Below, in pieces: positions 45,779 to 54,647 of a stretch of DNA of 64,000 nucleotides; the stretch's first letter is position 1, and each line of letters opens with the position of its first letter. Below the pieces are notes generated by a model. It did not search any database, was not told the DNA's origin, and saw nothing but the letters and a program-made list of their open reading frames with translations. The stretch comes from Marinomonas transparens (lineage in GTDB: Bacteria > Pseudomonadota > Gammaproteobacteria > Pseudomonadales > Marinomonadaceae), in NCBI RefSeq assembly GCF_016463975.1, contig NZ_JAEMNX010000017.1, positions 1 to 64,000 on the forward strand. The letters run 5' to 3'. The translations under genes were made by a program, and so were the position numbers.

Positions 45779-46858
45779 ATGACAACTACTGAAAATGCAT
45801 TATTCTCCCCCATTCAATTAGGCGATGTAGCGCTTAATAATCGTTTTATCATGGCGCCCTTAACCCGTTGTCGCGCTGTCGATCATCAGCCTAATGCACT
45901 GATGGCTGAATACTATGCACAACGTGCGAGTGCGGGTTTATTGATTACGGAATGCACCATGGTGACAGAAGGTACCTCGGCTTTTGGTAATGATCCGGGT
46001 ATTTACTCTGAGCAGCAAATAGAAGGCTGGAAACTGACAACCGATGCGGTACATAAAGCAGACGGGCGTATTTTTATGCAAATTTGGCATGCTGGTCGCG
46101 CCGCTCACCCACTGTTAAATGGCGGTAAAGACTGTGTTGCCCCCAGTGCCATTGCCATCGACGATGAAACCCATACCCCGGAAGGTAAAAAACCTTATAC
46201 GGTGCCTCACGCGTTAACGAAAGAAGAAATAGTGGATCTCGTCAATGATTTCCGCCAAGCAGCGATCAATGCTAAAGCGGCTGGTTTTGATGGTGTCGAA
46301 ATTCATGGCGCTAATGGTTATCTAATAGACCAGTTCTTACGTGATGGTAGCAATCAACGCACCGACGAATATGGTGGTTCACTGGAAAATCGTGCTCGTT
46401 TCTTAAGCGACATTATTCACGCCGTGACAGAGGTGATGGGCAGTGGTCGTGTTGGCCTTAGACTATCGCCACTAAACAGCTTTAATAGCATGAAAGACAG
46501 TGACCCCATTGAATGGACGCGCTTTTTAACGAGTCACTTAAATCAATTTAACCTCGCTTATCTACACCTAATGCGTGCTGATTTCTTTGGCGTACAAGCG
46601 GCGGATGTGGTGACGGTTGCCCGTAAAAATTACCAAGGACACCTGATGGTAAATATGGGTTACAGTGCTGAAGAAGCGAGCCAAACGTTAGCGAATAAAC
46701 AAGCCGATAGTGTGGCATTTGGTACCGCCTTTTTAGCCAACCCTGACCTTCCACAGAGAATAAAAGTAGGCAGCGAATTGAATGCGCCAGATCAAAATAC
46801 TTTTTATTCTCCGGGTGCTGAAGGCTACACAGACTATCCTTTTATGACGGCGTCTTAA
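45779..46858 (+). CDS. nemA: old yellow enzyme NemA, N-ethylmaleimide/alkene reductase
   Basis: 359-aa FMN ene-reductase. MAPLTRCRA (about 26-34), WHAGRAAHP (about 104-112), the substrate HxxN pair in VEIHGANGYLIDQFL (about 178-192), RTDEYGGSLENRARF and a late VAFGTAFLANPDLP. Reduces electrophilic alkenes, nitrate esters and N-ethylmaleimide with NAD(P)H. Confidence 0.94.
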   Translation: MTTTENALFSPIQLGDVALNNRFIMAPLTRCRAVDHQPNALMAEYYAQRASAGLLITECTMVTEGTSAFGNDPGIYSEQQIEGWKLTTDAVHKADGRIFMQIWHAGRAAHPLLNGGKDCVAPSAIAIDDETHTPEGKKPYTVPHALTKEEIVDLVNDFRQAAINAKAAGFDGVEIHGANGYLIDQFLRDGSNQRTDEYGGSLENRARFLSDIIHAVTEVMGSGRVGLRLSPLNSFNSMKDSDPIEWTRFLTSHLNQFNLAYLHLMRADFFGVQAADVVTVARKNYQGHLMVNMGYSAEEASQTLANKQADSVAFGTAFLANPDLPQRIKVGSELNAPDQNTFYSPGAEGYTDYPFMTAS

Positions 46859-46894
46859 ACGTTAAAATTCTTAACGGCTTTAGATCAGAGTAAT

Positions 46895-46929
46895 AAAAAA
46901 AGAGGCCCAAATGAAAGGCCTCTTTTTTT
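46895..46929. terminator. bidirectional intrinsic terminator
   Basis: AAAAAAAGAGGCC (46895-46907) / GGCCTCTTTTTTT (46917-46929), a 13-bp stem with a 9-nt loop and T-runs on both strands, between the convergent nemA and rsgA genes. Confidence 0.93.
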
Positions 46930-46939
46930 ACATCATAAT

Positions 46940-48049
46940 TTATTTCCCCTTGTCTTGTCGGTGCCGTGTTTGCTCTCGATTAACCATCTTGCTAAAGGTC
47001 TTCATGTGTTGCTTTTGTGCGTACGAGCCTTGTGCGGTACGGGCATTAAAAGCGTTTTCCTTGAGTAGTTTCTGATAATTATCCCAGTGCGATTGCGTCA
47101 ATGACCCGCTCTCTAACGCTGCTAGTATTTGGCAGCCGGGTTCGGTTTGATGAGTACAGTTGGTAAATTTACACTGCTGTGCAAAATTGACTATGTCGCC
47201 AAAGGTTTGCTCTATGCCTTCCTGAGCATTGAGCAATTGCAACTCACGGATACCGGGTGTATCAATGAACAAGACACCTTGTTCATTGATCAGTAACTGC
47301 CTTGATGTGGTTGTGTGTTTGCCTTTGTCATCGTCTTCGCGTATTTCTCCAATAGCTTGAAGATTAACCGAATCAGATGATTTCTCAGTTCGAACGTGAG
47401 TGAACAGCGCATTTATCAGAGAAGACTTGCCCACCCCAGAAGAGCCAACCATAGCAATGGTAGTTCCCACTTGTAGGAAATGCGTCAGCGATAAAAAGGA
47501 GTCGGGTTTTAGCATTGAAATGGTCATGACCTCAGACACCTTTAAAGCCCGAACTTGGTCTAAAAAAGAATCTACATCGTCAGTTAAATCGATTTTATTG
47601 AGCACAATAACTGGCTCAATATGAGATTCGTAAGCCATAGCAAGGTAGCGTTCTAATCGTTTGAGATTAAAGTCACTATTCGCACTGGTAACGATGAATA
47701 GGTAGTCTAGATTCGCCGCCATCAGCTGGCGTTTTTGATTGCTCAACCGCTCTAATTGGTTCTTAGCGTCGAGTACCTGAACGATCCGCAAGTGCTCATG
47801 AGTGCGTTGAGCGATAACCCAATCACCCACACAGAAATGCTCACTCACGGGGTGAAAGCTGTCAGGGCAGAGCAACTCAACCTCGCCTTCTGACCAAGTA
47901 CTACCTAGGCCCTTGATGACAGATCGATGTACTGCACTGATGCGAAAAATCTCCAGTTCATTGCTTTGCAGTTTTTCAAAGGTGTCTGTGTCGATTTGCT
48001 GTAGAAAAAAGTGACTCCAACCCAAAGGTTGTAATGTTGAAATATTCAA
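46940..48049 (-). CDS. rsgA: ribosome small subunit-dependent GTPase RsgA
   Basis: 369-aa circularly permuted GTPase for 30S maturation. OB-fold about 50-115, G4 VLNKIDL (about 148-154), G1 GSSGVGKSSLINAL (about 202-215), G3 DTPGIREL (about 258-265) and a C-terminal zinc knuckle CKFTNCTH...GC. It stands outside the usual orn-rsgA-psd neighbourhood, so it could be a second copy. Confidence 0.92.
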   Translation of the reverse strand: MNISTLQPLGWSHFFLQQIDTDTFEKLQSNELEIFRISAVHRSVIKGLGSTWSEGEVELLCPDSFHPVSEHFCVGDWVIAQRTHEHLRIVQVLDAKNQLERLSNQKRQLMAANLDYLFIVTSANSDFNLKRLERYLAMAYESHIEPVIVLNKIDLTDDVDSFLDQVRALKVSEVMTISMLKPDSFLSLTHFLQVGTTIAMVGSSGVGKSSLINALFTHVRTEKSSDSVNLQAIGEIREDDDKGKHTTTSRQLLINEQGVLFIDTPGIRELQLLNAQEGIEQTFGDIVNFAQQCKFTNCTHQTEPGCQILAALESGSLTQSHWDNYQKLLKENAFNARTAQGSYAQKQHMKTFSKMVNREQTRHRQDKGK

Positions 48050-48497
48050 TGTTTAGCTCCGGCTAAAAAAATAGTTAAGTAAAAACTAAAACGCCGGATG
48101 CGACAGTGCGAATCAAGACACTTAGAAAGGGGCCTTAAAAGAGAAACAGTTCGCAGAAAACTGAAATGAAGGCTGTTGAAAGTACTAAAAGCCTATTTTA
48201 GAAGCTAACGCTCTGTGCTGTCTGAGTCGGCGTTGAATTGAATACAATCATTAAAAATCTCCTTGCCCTGTTGAATAAGGTTCCATATTGGTGGCGTTTT
48301 TCAAATAGGTCAAGCCTAAGGATCTTCCCTAGATTGGGTGAGTTGTAAAGAATGTGTGAGAAAACGATGATGAGTCATTATTTTTTATTATAGTTGAGTT
48401 AAGTCATGATGAAGGTCACGGCTTTTTATTTCTAAAGTAAGTAAACTCTCTAAGGTAAAAGACTTATTAGAGTTTTCACATCATAAGTGACGTAGAC
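48050..48497. promoter_or_regulatory. divergent region between rsgA and lactate permease
   Basis: About 450 bases without a supported gene. It must carry both the rsgA and permease promoters. I see no strong palindrome, no LldR-type site I can name, and no RNA gene. Confidence 0.4.
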
Positions 48498-50090
48498 ATG
48501 GACTTTACTGGCACGCTAATTTCCGCTTTTCCTATTGTTTTACTGATTTGGTTAATGACCAAAAAGCAGGCGGTGCCTTCGCATATCGCTTTGCCTATCA
48601 CCGCGTTGTTAGTGGGCTTGATCCAGCTATTGTATTTTCAGGCAGACGGTCGTTTATTGGTCGCCAATAGCATTTCTGGTGTGTTATCCGTGCTTACGCC
48701 CATCTCTATTATTGCTGGGGCTATTTTACTGAACCGAGTGCTGGCCCTATCGGGGGCCGAGAGTGTGATTGCCCAATGGTTAGAGTCCATCAGTACTAAC
48801 GCTGTCGCGCAATTGATGATTATCGGTTGGGCCTTTGCTTTTATGTTAGAAGGGGCGTCTGGCTTTGGTACGCCAGCCGCCATTGCTGCCCCCATGCTGG
48901 TGGGCTTGGGGTTTCATCCTCTCAAGGTGGCGATACTCGCGCTAATCATGAACTCGGTGCCAGTTTCTTTTGGGGCGGTGGGGACACCTATTTGGTTTGG
49001 GTTAGAGACATTAAATCTAAGCCAAGAGCAATTGCTTGACGTATCGAGTCAAACGGCCTTAATCAACTCAGTGGCTGGTCTGGTTATTCCTATTCTGGCG
49101 TTAAAATTCGTGGTCAGTTGGCAGCTGATCCGTAACAACATTGCCTTTATTTTCCTCAGTATATTGTCCTGTACCTTACCTTATTACTGGATTGCCAGTT
49201 GGAATTATGAATTCCCTTCTTTGATCGGCGGCGCGATTGGGTTGGTGGTGAGTATTTTCCTAGCTAAGCGGCATATTGGATTGAAAGCCCATGAGAACGA
49301 TTTACCAAGAGGCAAAAAGGTCGAGTTTCATAAACTCGCATTGGCCGCCTCCCCACTGGTCTTATTAATTGTTATTTTGATCGTCACCCGTATTGGGCAG
49401 CTAGGTATCAAAGACTTATTGACCGATACTAGCCATTGGCTGGGTATTGACCTTGGCGGTACTTATTTCAGCATCAGCCCGTCTTTGGTGTTATCGGTTG
49501 AACATATCTTGCAGACCTCGGTGAGCTGGTCTTATAAGACGCTGTATGTACCCGCGTTGATTCCTTTTTTGCTGGTGGTGCTGATTGCCATTCCTGTACT
49601 TAACATGTCTCGTGCAAAAGCGTTTGAGGCTTTTGTCGATACAGGCCGTCGTATTAAATTGCCATTGGTATCGCTAGTTGGTGCACTCATCATGGTGAAC
49701 TTCATGATGCTAGGAGGAGATAACTCGCCGATCTTTTTGATCGCGCAAACCTTCTCTAGTTTGACGGGAGACAGTTGGTCTTACTTTGCCGCCTTTCTTG
49801 GCGCTTTAGGGAGCTTCTTTTCTGGTTCTTCGACGGTTTCTAATCTGACATTTGGTGGCATTCAACAGAGTATTGCAGAGCAAGTTGGCTTGCCGATTAC
49901 CCTTGTACTCGCCCTGCAATCTGTTGGTGCCGCTATGGGCAATATGGTCTGCATCAACAACATCATCGCTGTAGCGACTATTTTAGGTATTGAAAATAAA
50001 GAAGGCCATATAATCAAACAAACTATATTGCCTATGGTGATCTACGGCGTGGTTGCCGCGCTGGTAGGGGCTGCTTTGATAGTGATGTAA
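48498..50090 (+). CDS. lldP: L-lactate permease (LctP family)
   Basis: 530-aa membrane transporter with about 13 helices, taking up lactate or glycolate with protons. Characteristic segments are MLEGASGFGTPAAIAAPMLV (about 116-135), NSVPVSFGAVGTPIWFG (about 151-167), GGDNSPIFLIA and the C-terminal GSSTVSNLTFGG followed by GNMVCINNIIAV. No lactate dehydrogenase gene is adjacent. Confidence 0.93.
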   Translation: MDFTGTLISAFPIVLLIWLMTKKQAVPSHIALPITALLVGLIQLLYFQADGRLLVANSISGVLSVLTPISIIAGAILLNRVLALSGAESVIAQWLESISTNAVAQLMIIGWAFAFMLEGASGFGTPAAIAAPMLVGLGFHPLKVAILALIMNSVPVSFGAVGTPIWFGLETLNLSQEQLLDVSSQTALINSVAGLVIPILALKFVVSWQLIRNNIAFIFLSILSCTLPYYWIASWNYEFPSLIGGAIGLVVSIFLAKRHIGLKAHENDLPRGKKVEFHKLALAASPLVLLIVILIVTRIGQLGIKDLLTDTSHWLGIDLGGTYFSISPSLVLSVEHILQTSVSWSYKTLYVPALIPFLLVVLIAIPVLNMSRAKAFEAFVDTGRRIKLPLVSLVGALIMVNFMMLGGDNSPIFLIAQTFSSLTGDSWSYFAAFLGALGSFFSGSSTVSNLTFGGIQQSIAEQVGLPITLVLALQSVGAAMGNMVCINNIIAVATILGIENKEGHIIKQTILPMVIYGVVAALVGAALIVM

Positions 50091-50200
50091 GTTAGACTTT
50101 TGAAAGGGTATGGAATTGTTGAGATATAAAACTACTACCGTATTCATGTCGTTGTTTTGCTGAGTGGATGTTTGACAGAAAATAAAGGGGCTTCGTTATT

Positions 50201-50785
50201 ATGAAAACTAATTGGCAGTATCCAGAGCCACGAAAAGGACTTCTCGGTGCTTTTGACAAGTTTGTCGGTCCTGGTGCCACATCTACTGAGATTATTCTGC
50301 AGCTAGGGATACCATTTATTGTGCTAATCACTGCGCCACTTTATGCCGCGGCGATTAGTGTTGAATGGAGCTTTATGCAGTATTGTCTTTGTGGGTTATT
50401 AGCTTTCGATATTGCAGGAGGCGTTATTACTAACTCAACGTCGAGCGCAAAACGTTGGTATCACAGAAAAGAACAAACATTTTCCAAACATTTCAGTTTC
50501 GTTGTCTTGCACCTGTTTCACCTTCTTTTGGTGTCTTGGGTCTATCTATCATTAGACCTATTATGGGTAGGCTATTCAGGCGGGTATTTACTGGTTGCAG
50601 CAATAATCATTCTCTTAGTCCCTCAATATTTACAGCGGACGATCTCATTATTATTTTATGCCATTGCTGTATTACTTGTTCTGTATGCTTTTGAAACGCC
50701 ATATGGGCTGGAGTGGTTTTTACCATTGTTTTATTTGAAACTGTTGGTGAGCCACTTAGTAAAAGAAGAGCCCTATCGACCATAA
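50201..50785 (+). CDS. multi-spanning membrane protein of unknown function
   Basis: 194 aa with about six hydrophobic helices (near 28-50, 57-75, 95-115, 120-140, 143-160 and 166-183). The cytoplasmic-looking start YPEPRKGLLGAFDKFVGPGATSTE and a mid-chain SSAKRWYHRKEQTFSKHF seem conserved-type features, but I do not recognise a named family. It precedes the ZIP gene by 40 bases in the same direction and may be cotranscribed. Confidence 0.72.
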   Translation: MKTNWQYPEPRKGLLGAFDKFVGPGATSTEIILQLGIPFIVLITAPLYAAAISVEWSFMQYCLCGLLAFDIAGGVITNSTSSAKRWYHRKEQTFSKHFSFVVLHLFHLLLVSWVYLSLDLLWVGYSGGYLLVAAIIILLVPQYLQRTISLLFYAIAVLLVLYAFETPYGLEWFLPLFYLKLLVSHLVKEEPYRP

Positions 50786-50825
50786 AAGGGCAGTTTAAAT
50801 TTAAAAACAGTGGGCGTAGGGGAAT

Positions 50826-51533
50826 ATGAGTCAACTCACTATCATTATTATTGCCGCTTGGCTTGCAGGTTTAGCTGGTTGCATTGGTGGGATTGTTGCC
50901 TTGGTTTCTGGCGGTGAAAATACCGAAACAAAGAGCGAGATAAACCACGGCATAATTGCCTTTGGTGGCGGTATTCTCATTGCCGCGGTGGCGTTTGCGT
51001 TACTGCCTGAAGCCATGGCTGTGCTTCGTCCTGTCGTTCTTGGTGCGATGTTCTGTTTTGGTGGATTGTTGTTTTGTTTATTGGATGCGTTGTTAAGCCG
51101 ACATGGTGGCCCCAAGGCGCAGCTGTTAGCCATGCTAATGGACTTTTTACCGGAAGCCTTAGCCCTCGGTGCTGTTTTTGTACATGACCCCCATCTCGGT
51201 ATATTACTCGCTGTTTTTATTGGTGCTCAGAATTTACCTGAGGGTTTTAATGCTTTTCGGGAAATGGAAAACTCTGGCATTCGTTCTCGTATGGCGCTGT
51301 TGATTCTGTTCGCTATTAGCTTATTTGGGCCGCTGGCAGCATGGGCCGGATACGCCTTGCTTCAGGATCAAGCGATAATAACTTCTAGCATCATGGCCTT
51401 TGCTGGCGGTGGCATCGTTTATCTCATCTTTCAAGACATTGCTCCCCAAGCGAAGATTAACCAACATTGGGTGCCAGCACTCGGCGCGGTATTGGGCTTC
51501 GCGGTTGGGATGATAGGAAAGCAAGTACTATAA
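50826..51533 (+). CDS. ZIP-family divalent metal transporter
   Basis: 235-aa transporter with about eight helices. Metal-path motifs are IAFGGGILIAAVAFALLPEAM (about 41-61), MDFLPEALALGAVFVHD (helix 4-like, about 103-119) and GAQNLPEGFNAFREM (helix 5-like, about 132-146). In place of the usual HxxPEG it has NLPEG with few histidines, so metal preference may differ from classic zinc ZIPs. Confidence 0.85.
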   Translation: MSQLTIIIIAAWLAGLAGCIGGIVALVSGGENTETKSEINHGIIAFGGGILIAAVAFALLPEAMAVLRPVVLGAMFCFGGLLFCLLDALLSRHGGPKAQLLAMLMDFLPEALALGAVFVHDPHLGILLAVFIGAQNLPEGFNAFREMENSGIRSRMALLILFAISLFGPLAAWAGYALLQDQAIITSSIMAFAGGGIVYLIFQDIAPQAKINQHWVPALGAVLGFAVGMIGKQVL

Positions 51534-51571
51534 TTGAGCTTGCTGTCGATTAGGTTTTTTGATGAATTAAG

Positions 51572-51638
51572 AAACCAGACAACACCTCGCTTCGGCGCGC
51601 AAGCGCGCAAACATCCGCTCGGCATTGATCTGGTTTTT
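51572..51638 (+). terminator. terminator-like structured element after the ZIP gene
   Basis: Outer arms AAACCAGA (51572-51579) / TCTGGTTT (51629-51636) with T-run to 51638 enclose a GC-rich core containing GCGCGC-AA-GCGCGC (51595-51608). It lies 38 bases after the ZIP stop. It could end that transcript. The GC-rich core in an AT-rich region also suggests a mobile palindromic repeat. Confidence 0.5.
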
Positions 51639-51780
51639 ATCTGGATATTGAAGAATCAAATTAGACAAAACGTCTGATTGGAGTGAGTGCCTAGATGTTT
51701 CTGATACATTAAAGTGCTTATTTAATGATCAATTTAAAAATTAAATGACCTTTAAATAGGTTGATTAAAGGTACTTTTAA

Positions 51781-52027
51781 ATGACTGCTAGAATTCTATC
51801 CTTGAGGCTGTGAGTATTACAGAGTTCAAAGCCAACCCAATAAAGTCGCTAGCAGTGCGAATGGGGAAGCGATTGCGATACTGAATCGTAACGAACCTGC
51901 GTTTTACTGTGTACCAGCTGAAGCTTATGAAACGTTAATGGATAAGCTGGAAGACATGGAACTGATACTACTCGCGAAGGAACGCGCCAATGAAGAAAAC
52001 GTCTCAGTCAGCATCGCTGACTTATAA
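51781..52027 (+). pseudogene. decayed StbD/Phd-YefM-type antitoxin gene
   Basis: Remnant spread over three frames. MTARILS from ATG 51781, then LEAVSITEFKANP in another frame, then ASANGEAIAILNRNEPAFYC, VPAEAYETLMDKLEDMELIL and a VSIADL end in the third, stopping at 52027. Order and wording match Phd/YefM antitoxins of the StbD group. At least two frameshifts break it, so no antitoxin is expected. Confidence 0.78.
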
Positions 52028-52070
52028 ACTCGAATTCAAAAAGAGTGGCAGAATCAGCTTTACGAGGTAG
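51990..52070 (+). pseudogene. truncated StbE/RelE-type toxin remnant
   Basis: 27 codons overlapping the antitoxin end, as in intact StbDE pairs. It reads SLTYKLEFKKS, matching the RelE/StbE start (TYxLEF). A further frame gives KEWQNQLYE, where the family has ALKEW. Several codons are missing between the two pieces and the rest is lost. Non-functional. Confidence 0.6.
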
Positions 52071-52140
52071 TGTGGTTTCGTTTATTCATTAAAAAGCGAC
52101 TCCATATATGGGCATAATTAAGCGGTTAGAAGAATAAAGA

Positions 52141-52845
52141 ATGGTTCATACGAAGAAGATAGCATTAGTTTTTTTACTGTGTCTATTGAGTACGTCATCA
52201 ATTGCCGAAGAATGTGTGGTATTGCTGCATGGCATGGCGCGCACAGACCGATCCATGGATAAAATGGAAGAGGTATTAAAGGCGGAGGGTTATACCGTTA
52301 TTAATTATGATTATCCCTCTACTCGTTACGACATCACCACCATTGCGAAAGAATACCTTCCCAAAGCGGTTGCTCAATGTAAGCCTGATGTGACAGTGAA
52401 TTTTGTTACGCATTCTCTTGGCGGAATTGTTCTACGTAAATATTTGAGCATTAATATGTTAGAGAACTTAGGGCGAGTCGTCATGCTCGGGCCGCCGAAT
52501 AAAGGCAGTGAGGTGGTTGATAAGCTTAAAAATATTCCAGGTTTTAAACTTATTAATGGCCCTGCTGGCATGCAGCTAGGAACAGATGATAGTAGTGCTC
52601 CTAATTCACTAGGACCTGTAAATTACCCTGTGGGTATTATCGCTGGTCGCTCTACTATTAATCCAATACTCTCTCAAATGCTGCCTAATCCAGACGATGG
52701 AAAAGTATCAGTAGAACGTACAAAGTTAGAGGGCATGACAGACCATATAGTGGTTTCTGTATCTCACCCGTTTCTAATGAGGGATAAAGACGTAATCCGG
52801 CAAGTTAAGGCATTTCTGCACGAAGGGGCTTTTGAAAGAAGGTAA
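52141..52845 (+). CDS. secreted alpha/beta-hydrolase, lipase-like
   Basis: 234 aa with a Sec signal peptide (to about residue 22, SIAEE). Oxyanion strand CVVLLHGMARTDRSMDKME, nucleophile elbow THSLGGIVLR (serine about 92), MLGPPNKGSE and a late histidine in DHIVVSVSHPFLM. Resembles the EstA/LipA-like triacylglycerol lipase group of proteobacteria; substrate unknown. It lies directly after the decayed toxin-antitoxin locus. Confidence 0.88.
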   Translation: MVHTKKIALVFLLCLLSTSSIAEECVVLLHGMARTDRSMDKMEEVLKAEGYTVINYDYPSTRYDITTIAKEYLPKAVAQCKPDVTVNFVTHSLGGIVLRKYLSINMLENLGRVVMLGPPNKGSEVVDKLKNIPGFKLINGPAGMQLGTDDSSAPNSLGPVNYPVGIIAGRSTINPILSQMLPNPDDGKVSVERTKLEGMTDHIVVSVSHPFLMRDKDVIRQVKAFLHEGAFERR

Positions 52846-53040
52846 AGCTCTCATTAGAGCGGTTACCCCTAATAAAACATCACTGTTGAGATGAATATTA
52901 GTCAAATAAAGAGTTTTTCCGCAATGCAAAGAATTCGATTTTCGTCGCTGTTTTATTTATCCCCAGAAGTACAAAAAGCCCAATGCCTTGCGTTAATAAG
53001 TTGCAGTTTTCTATCTGAGGCAGTGAGCTAATATAAAAAC

Positions 53041-54525
53041 CTAGTTTTTCACCAACCCTAAGTAGTTTTCTATGCCTTTGATCTTATCTTCCGCGTGGTG
53101 GTTGACGTACAGCACGGTGGTTTCCGAGCCTTGGCAGATCTTCTCGATTAAGGCCAAAACTAGTTGGCGGTTCATGTCGTCTAACCCGAGGCAGGGTTCA
53201 TCTAATATCAATAAGGGCGGGTGTTTGACCATGGCGCGGGCGATGAGCAACAAACGTTGGTCGCCGTAGGAAAGTTTGTTAAAGGGTTGGTCAGCGCGGT
53301 CTTTCATGCCGAGTAATGCTAGCCATTGGTCGGCGATTGCCTTTTGGTTATCGGATGATTTGGAATACATGCCGATGCTGTCGTAAAAGCCGGAAATAAT
53401 CACGTTTTTACAGCTGGTGCTAACGCGGTATTCCCATTGCAAAGCGGTGGAGACATAGCCGATGAATTGCTTGATCTGCCAGATGCTTTCGCCATTGCCC
53501 CGTTGGAATCCGAATACAAAAATGTCGTTGGTATAACATTGGGGGTGGTCGCCGGTGATCAAGGACAAAACGCAGGTTTTGCCGCTGCCGTTTGGGCCAC
53601 TTAGTTGCCAATGCTGGTTGGCTTCTATCGTCCAATCGAGTTTATCGACAATGATGGTATCGCCGTATTTGATCGTCGCTTGTTTGAGGGCGACCAAGGG
53701 TTGGTTAGGATCAAGGGCGGGCAAAGCCGATGTGGGGTCGGCATCTGGAATACTCAAATCGGTAGTTTTTAAATGCAGCAGTTGGTAAAGCTCGTTAAAA
53801 GCCGCTTTGTCTTGGCGTTCTATGGTCAGCGCCAAACGGCCTTTATTTGAACTGCTTTTATCTGAGCTGTCTTTATCAAGAAAGGCCACATGGGTGATGA
53901 AGTCGGGCATTTCATCAAAGCGGTTGAGCACCAACACCATGGGCGTGGTGTCTATGATGGATGCTAAATGCGCTTGCAACATGGCAAGGGTGTCGGCATC
54001 TAAACCATCAAAAGGTTCGTCTAAGATGAGTAAATCCGGCTTGCTAGACAAGGCGCGTATTAACATCACCTTGCGGGTTTCGCCCGTAGAAAGCTTACGA
54101 AAAGCGCGGTCGAGTAGGGGCGTTAGGCCGAACTTTTCTACCAGTGCCTTGGCCAGTGTTTGGTCTTCGCAGTGCTCGAAAATCATCTCATGGACTGGGG
54201 TGCCAATGGCGATCACATCCATAATATCGGCATCGTCTTTTTTCAGCTCTTTGGCGATCAATTCCGCTTGCGCTTCAAAGGAGACCAAACCAACTTTTTT
54301 AGGTAGGTTGGTAATGGTGCCGCTTTCTATTTCCCCCACACCCGCCAGTACCGCCGCAAGAGCCGATTTCCCAGATCCGTTGGTGCCGGTAATCATCCAA
54401 TGCTGGTTTGGCTCTATGGTCCAATCCACCTCGCTCAGTGTGAAGCGGTCATCAAAGTTCACGGTTGTCTTTTCTAATTGAATAGAGCCTAAGTGGATGC
54501 TATCTAAACGAGTGGTATTGTCCAT
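53041..54525 (-). CDS. modF: ModF-like tandem ABC ATPase
   Basis: 494 aa from the ATG at 54525. Two nucleotide-binding domains without membrane parts. NBD1: GTNGSGKSALAAVL, LSTGETRKV, LLILDEPFDGLDAD. NBD2: GPNGSGKTCVLSLI, LSYGDQRLL, LLILDEPCLGLDD. Matches E. coli ModF (490 aa), linked to molybdate or photorepair, role unclear. No modABC nearby. A longer frame from 54573 would start inside the ilvC terminator, so it is not used. Confidence 0.88.
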   Translation of the reverse strand: MDNTTRLDSIHLGSIQLEKTTVNFDDRFTLSEVDWTIEPNQHWMITGTNGSGKSALAAVLAGVGEIESGTITNLPKKVGLVSFEAQAELIAKELKKDDADIMDVIAIGTPVHEMIFEHCEDQTLAKALVEKFGLTPLLDRAFRKLSTGETRKVMLIRALSSKPDLLILDEPFDGLDADTLAMLQAHLASIIDTTPMVLVLNRFDEMPDFITHVAFLDKDSSDKSSSNKGRLALTIERQDKAAFNELYQLLHLKTTDLSIPDADPTSALPALDPNQPLVALKQATIKYGDTIIVDKLDWTIEANQHWQLSGPNGSGKTCVLSLITGDHPQCYTNDIFVFGFQRGNGESIWQIKQFIGYVSTALQWEYRVSTSCKNVIISGFYDSIGMYSKSSDNQKAIADQWLALLGMKDRADQPFNKLSYGDQRLLLIARAMVKHPPLLILDEPCLGLDDMNRQLVLALIEKICQGSETTVLYVNHHAEDKIKGIENYLGLVKN

Positions 54526-54557
54526 AAAATGCAATCTCAATGAATAAAACGATAAAC

Positions 54558-54595
54558 AAAAAAGCCGAGACATTTAAAAATGATCTCGGCTTTTT
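54558..54595 (-). terminator. intrinsic terminator of ilvC
   Basis: AAAAAAGCCGAGA (54558-54570) / TCTCGGCTTTTT (54584-54595), 12-bp stem, followed on the leftward strand by a T-run. It sits 53 bases past the ilvC stop and just before modF, separating the two leftward genes. Confidence 0.93.
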
Positions 54596-54647
54596 GAGTT
54601 TAAAACACGACGTTACGAGTTATTAACGCAGTAGTCGTATAATCAAA

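Noticed and set aside
54526..54573. N-terminal extension of the ModF-like protein
   Set aside because: It would begin within the ilvC terminator hairpin; the ATG at 54525 gives the family length.
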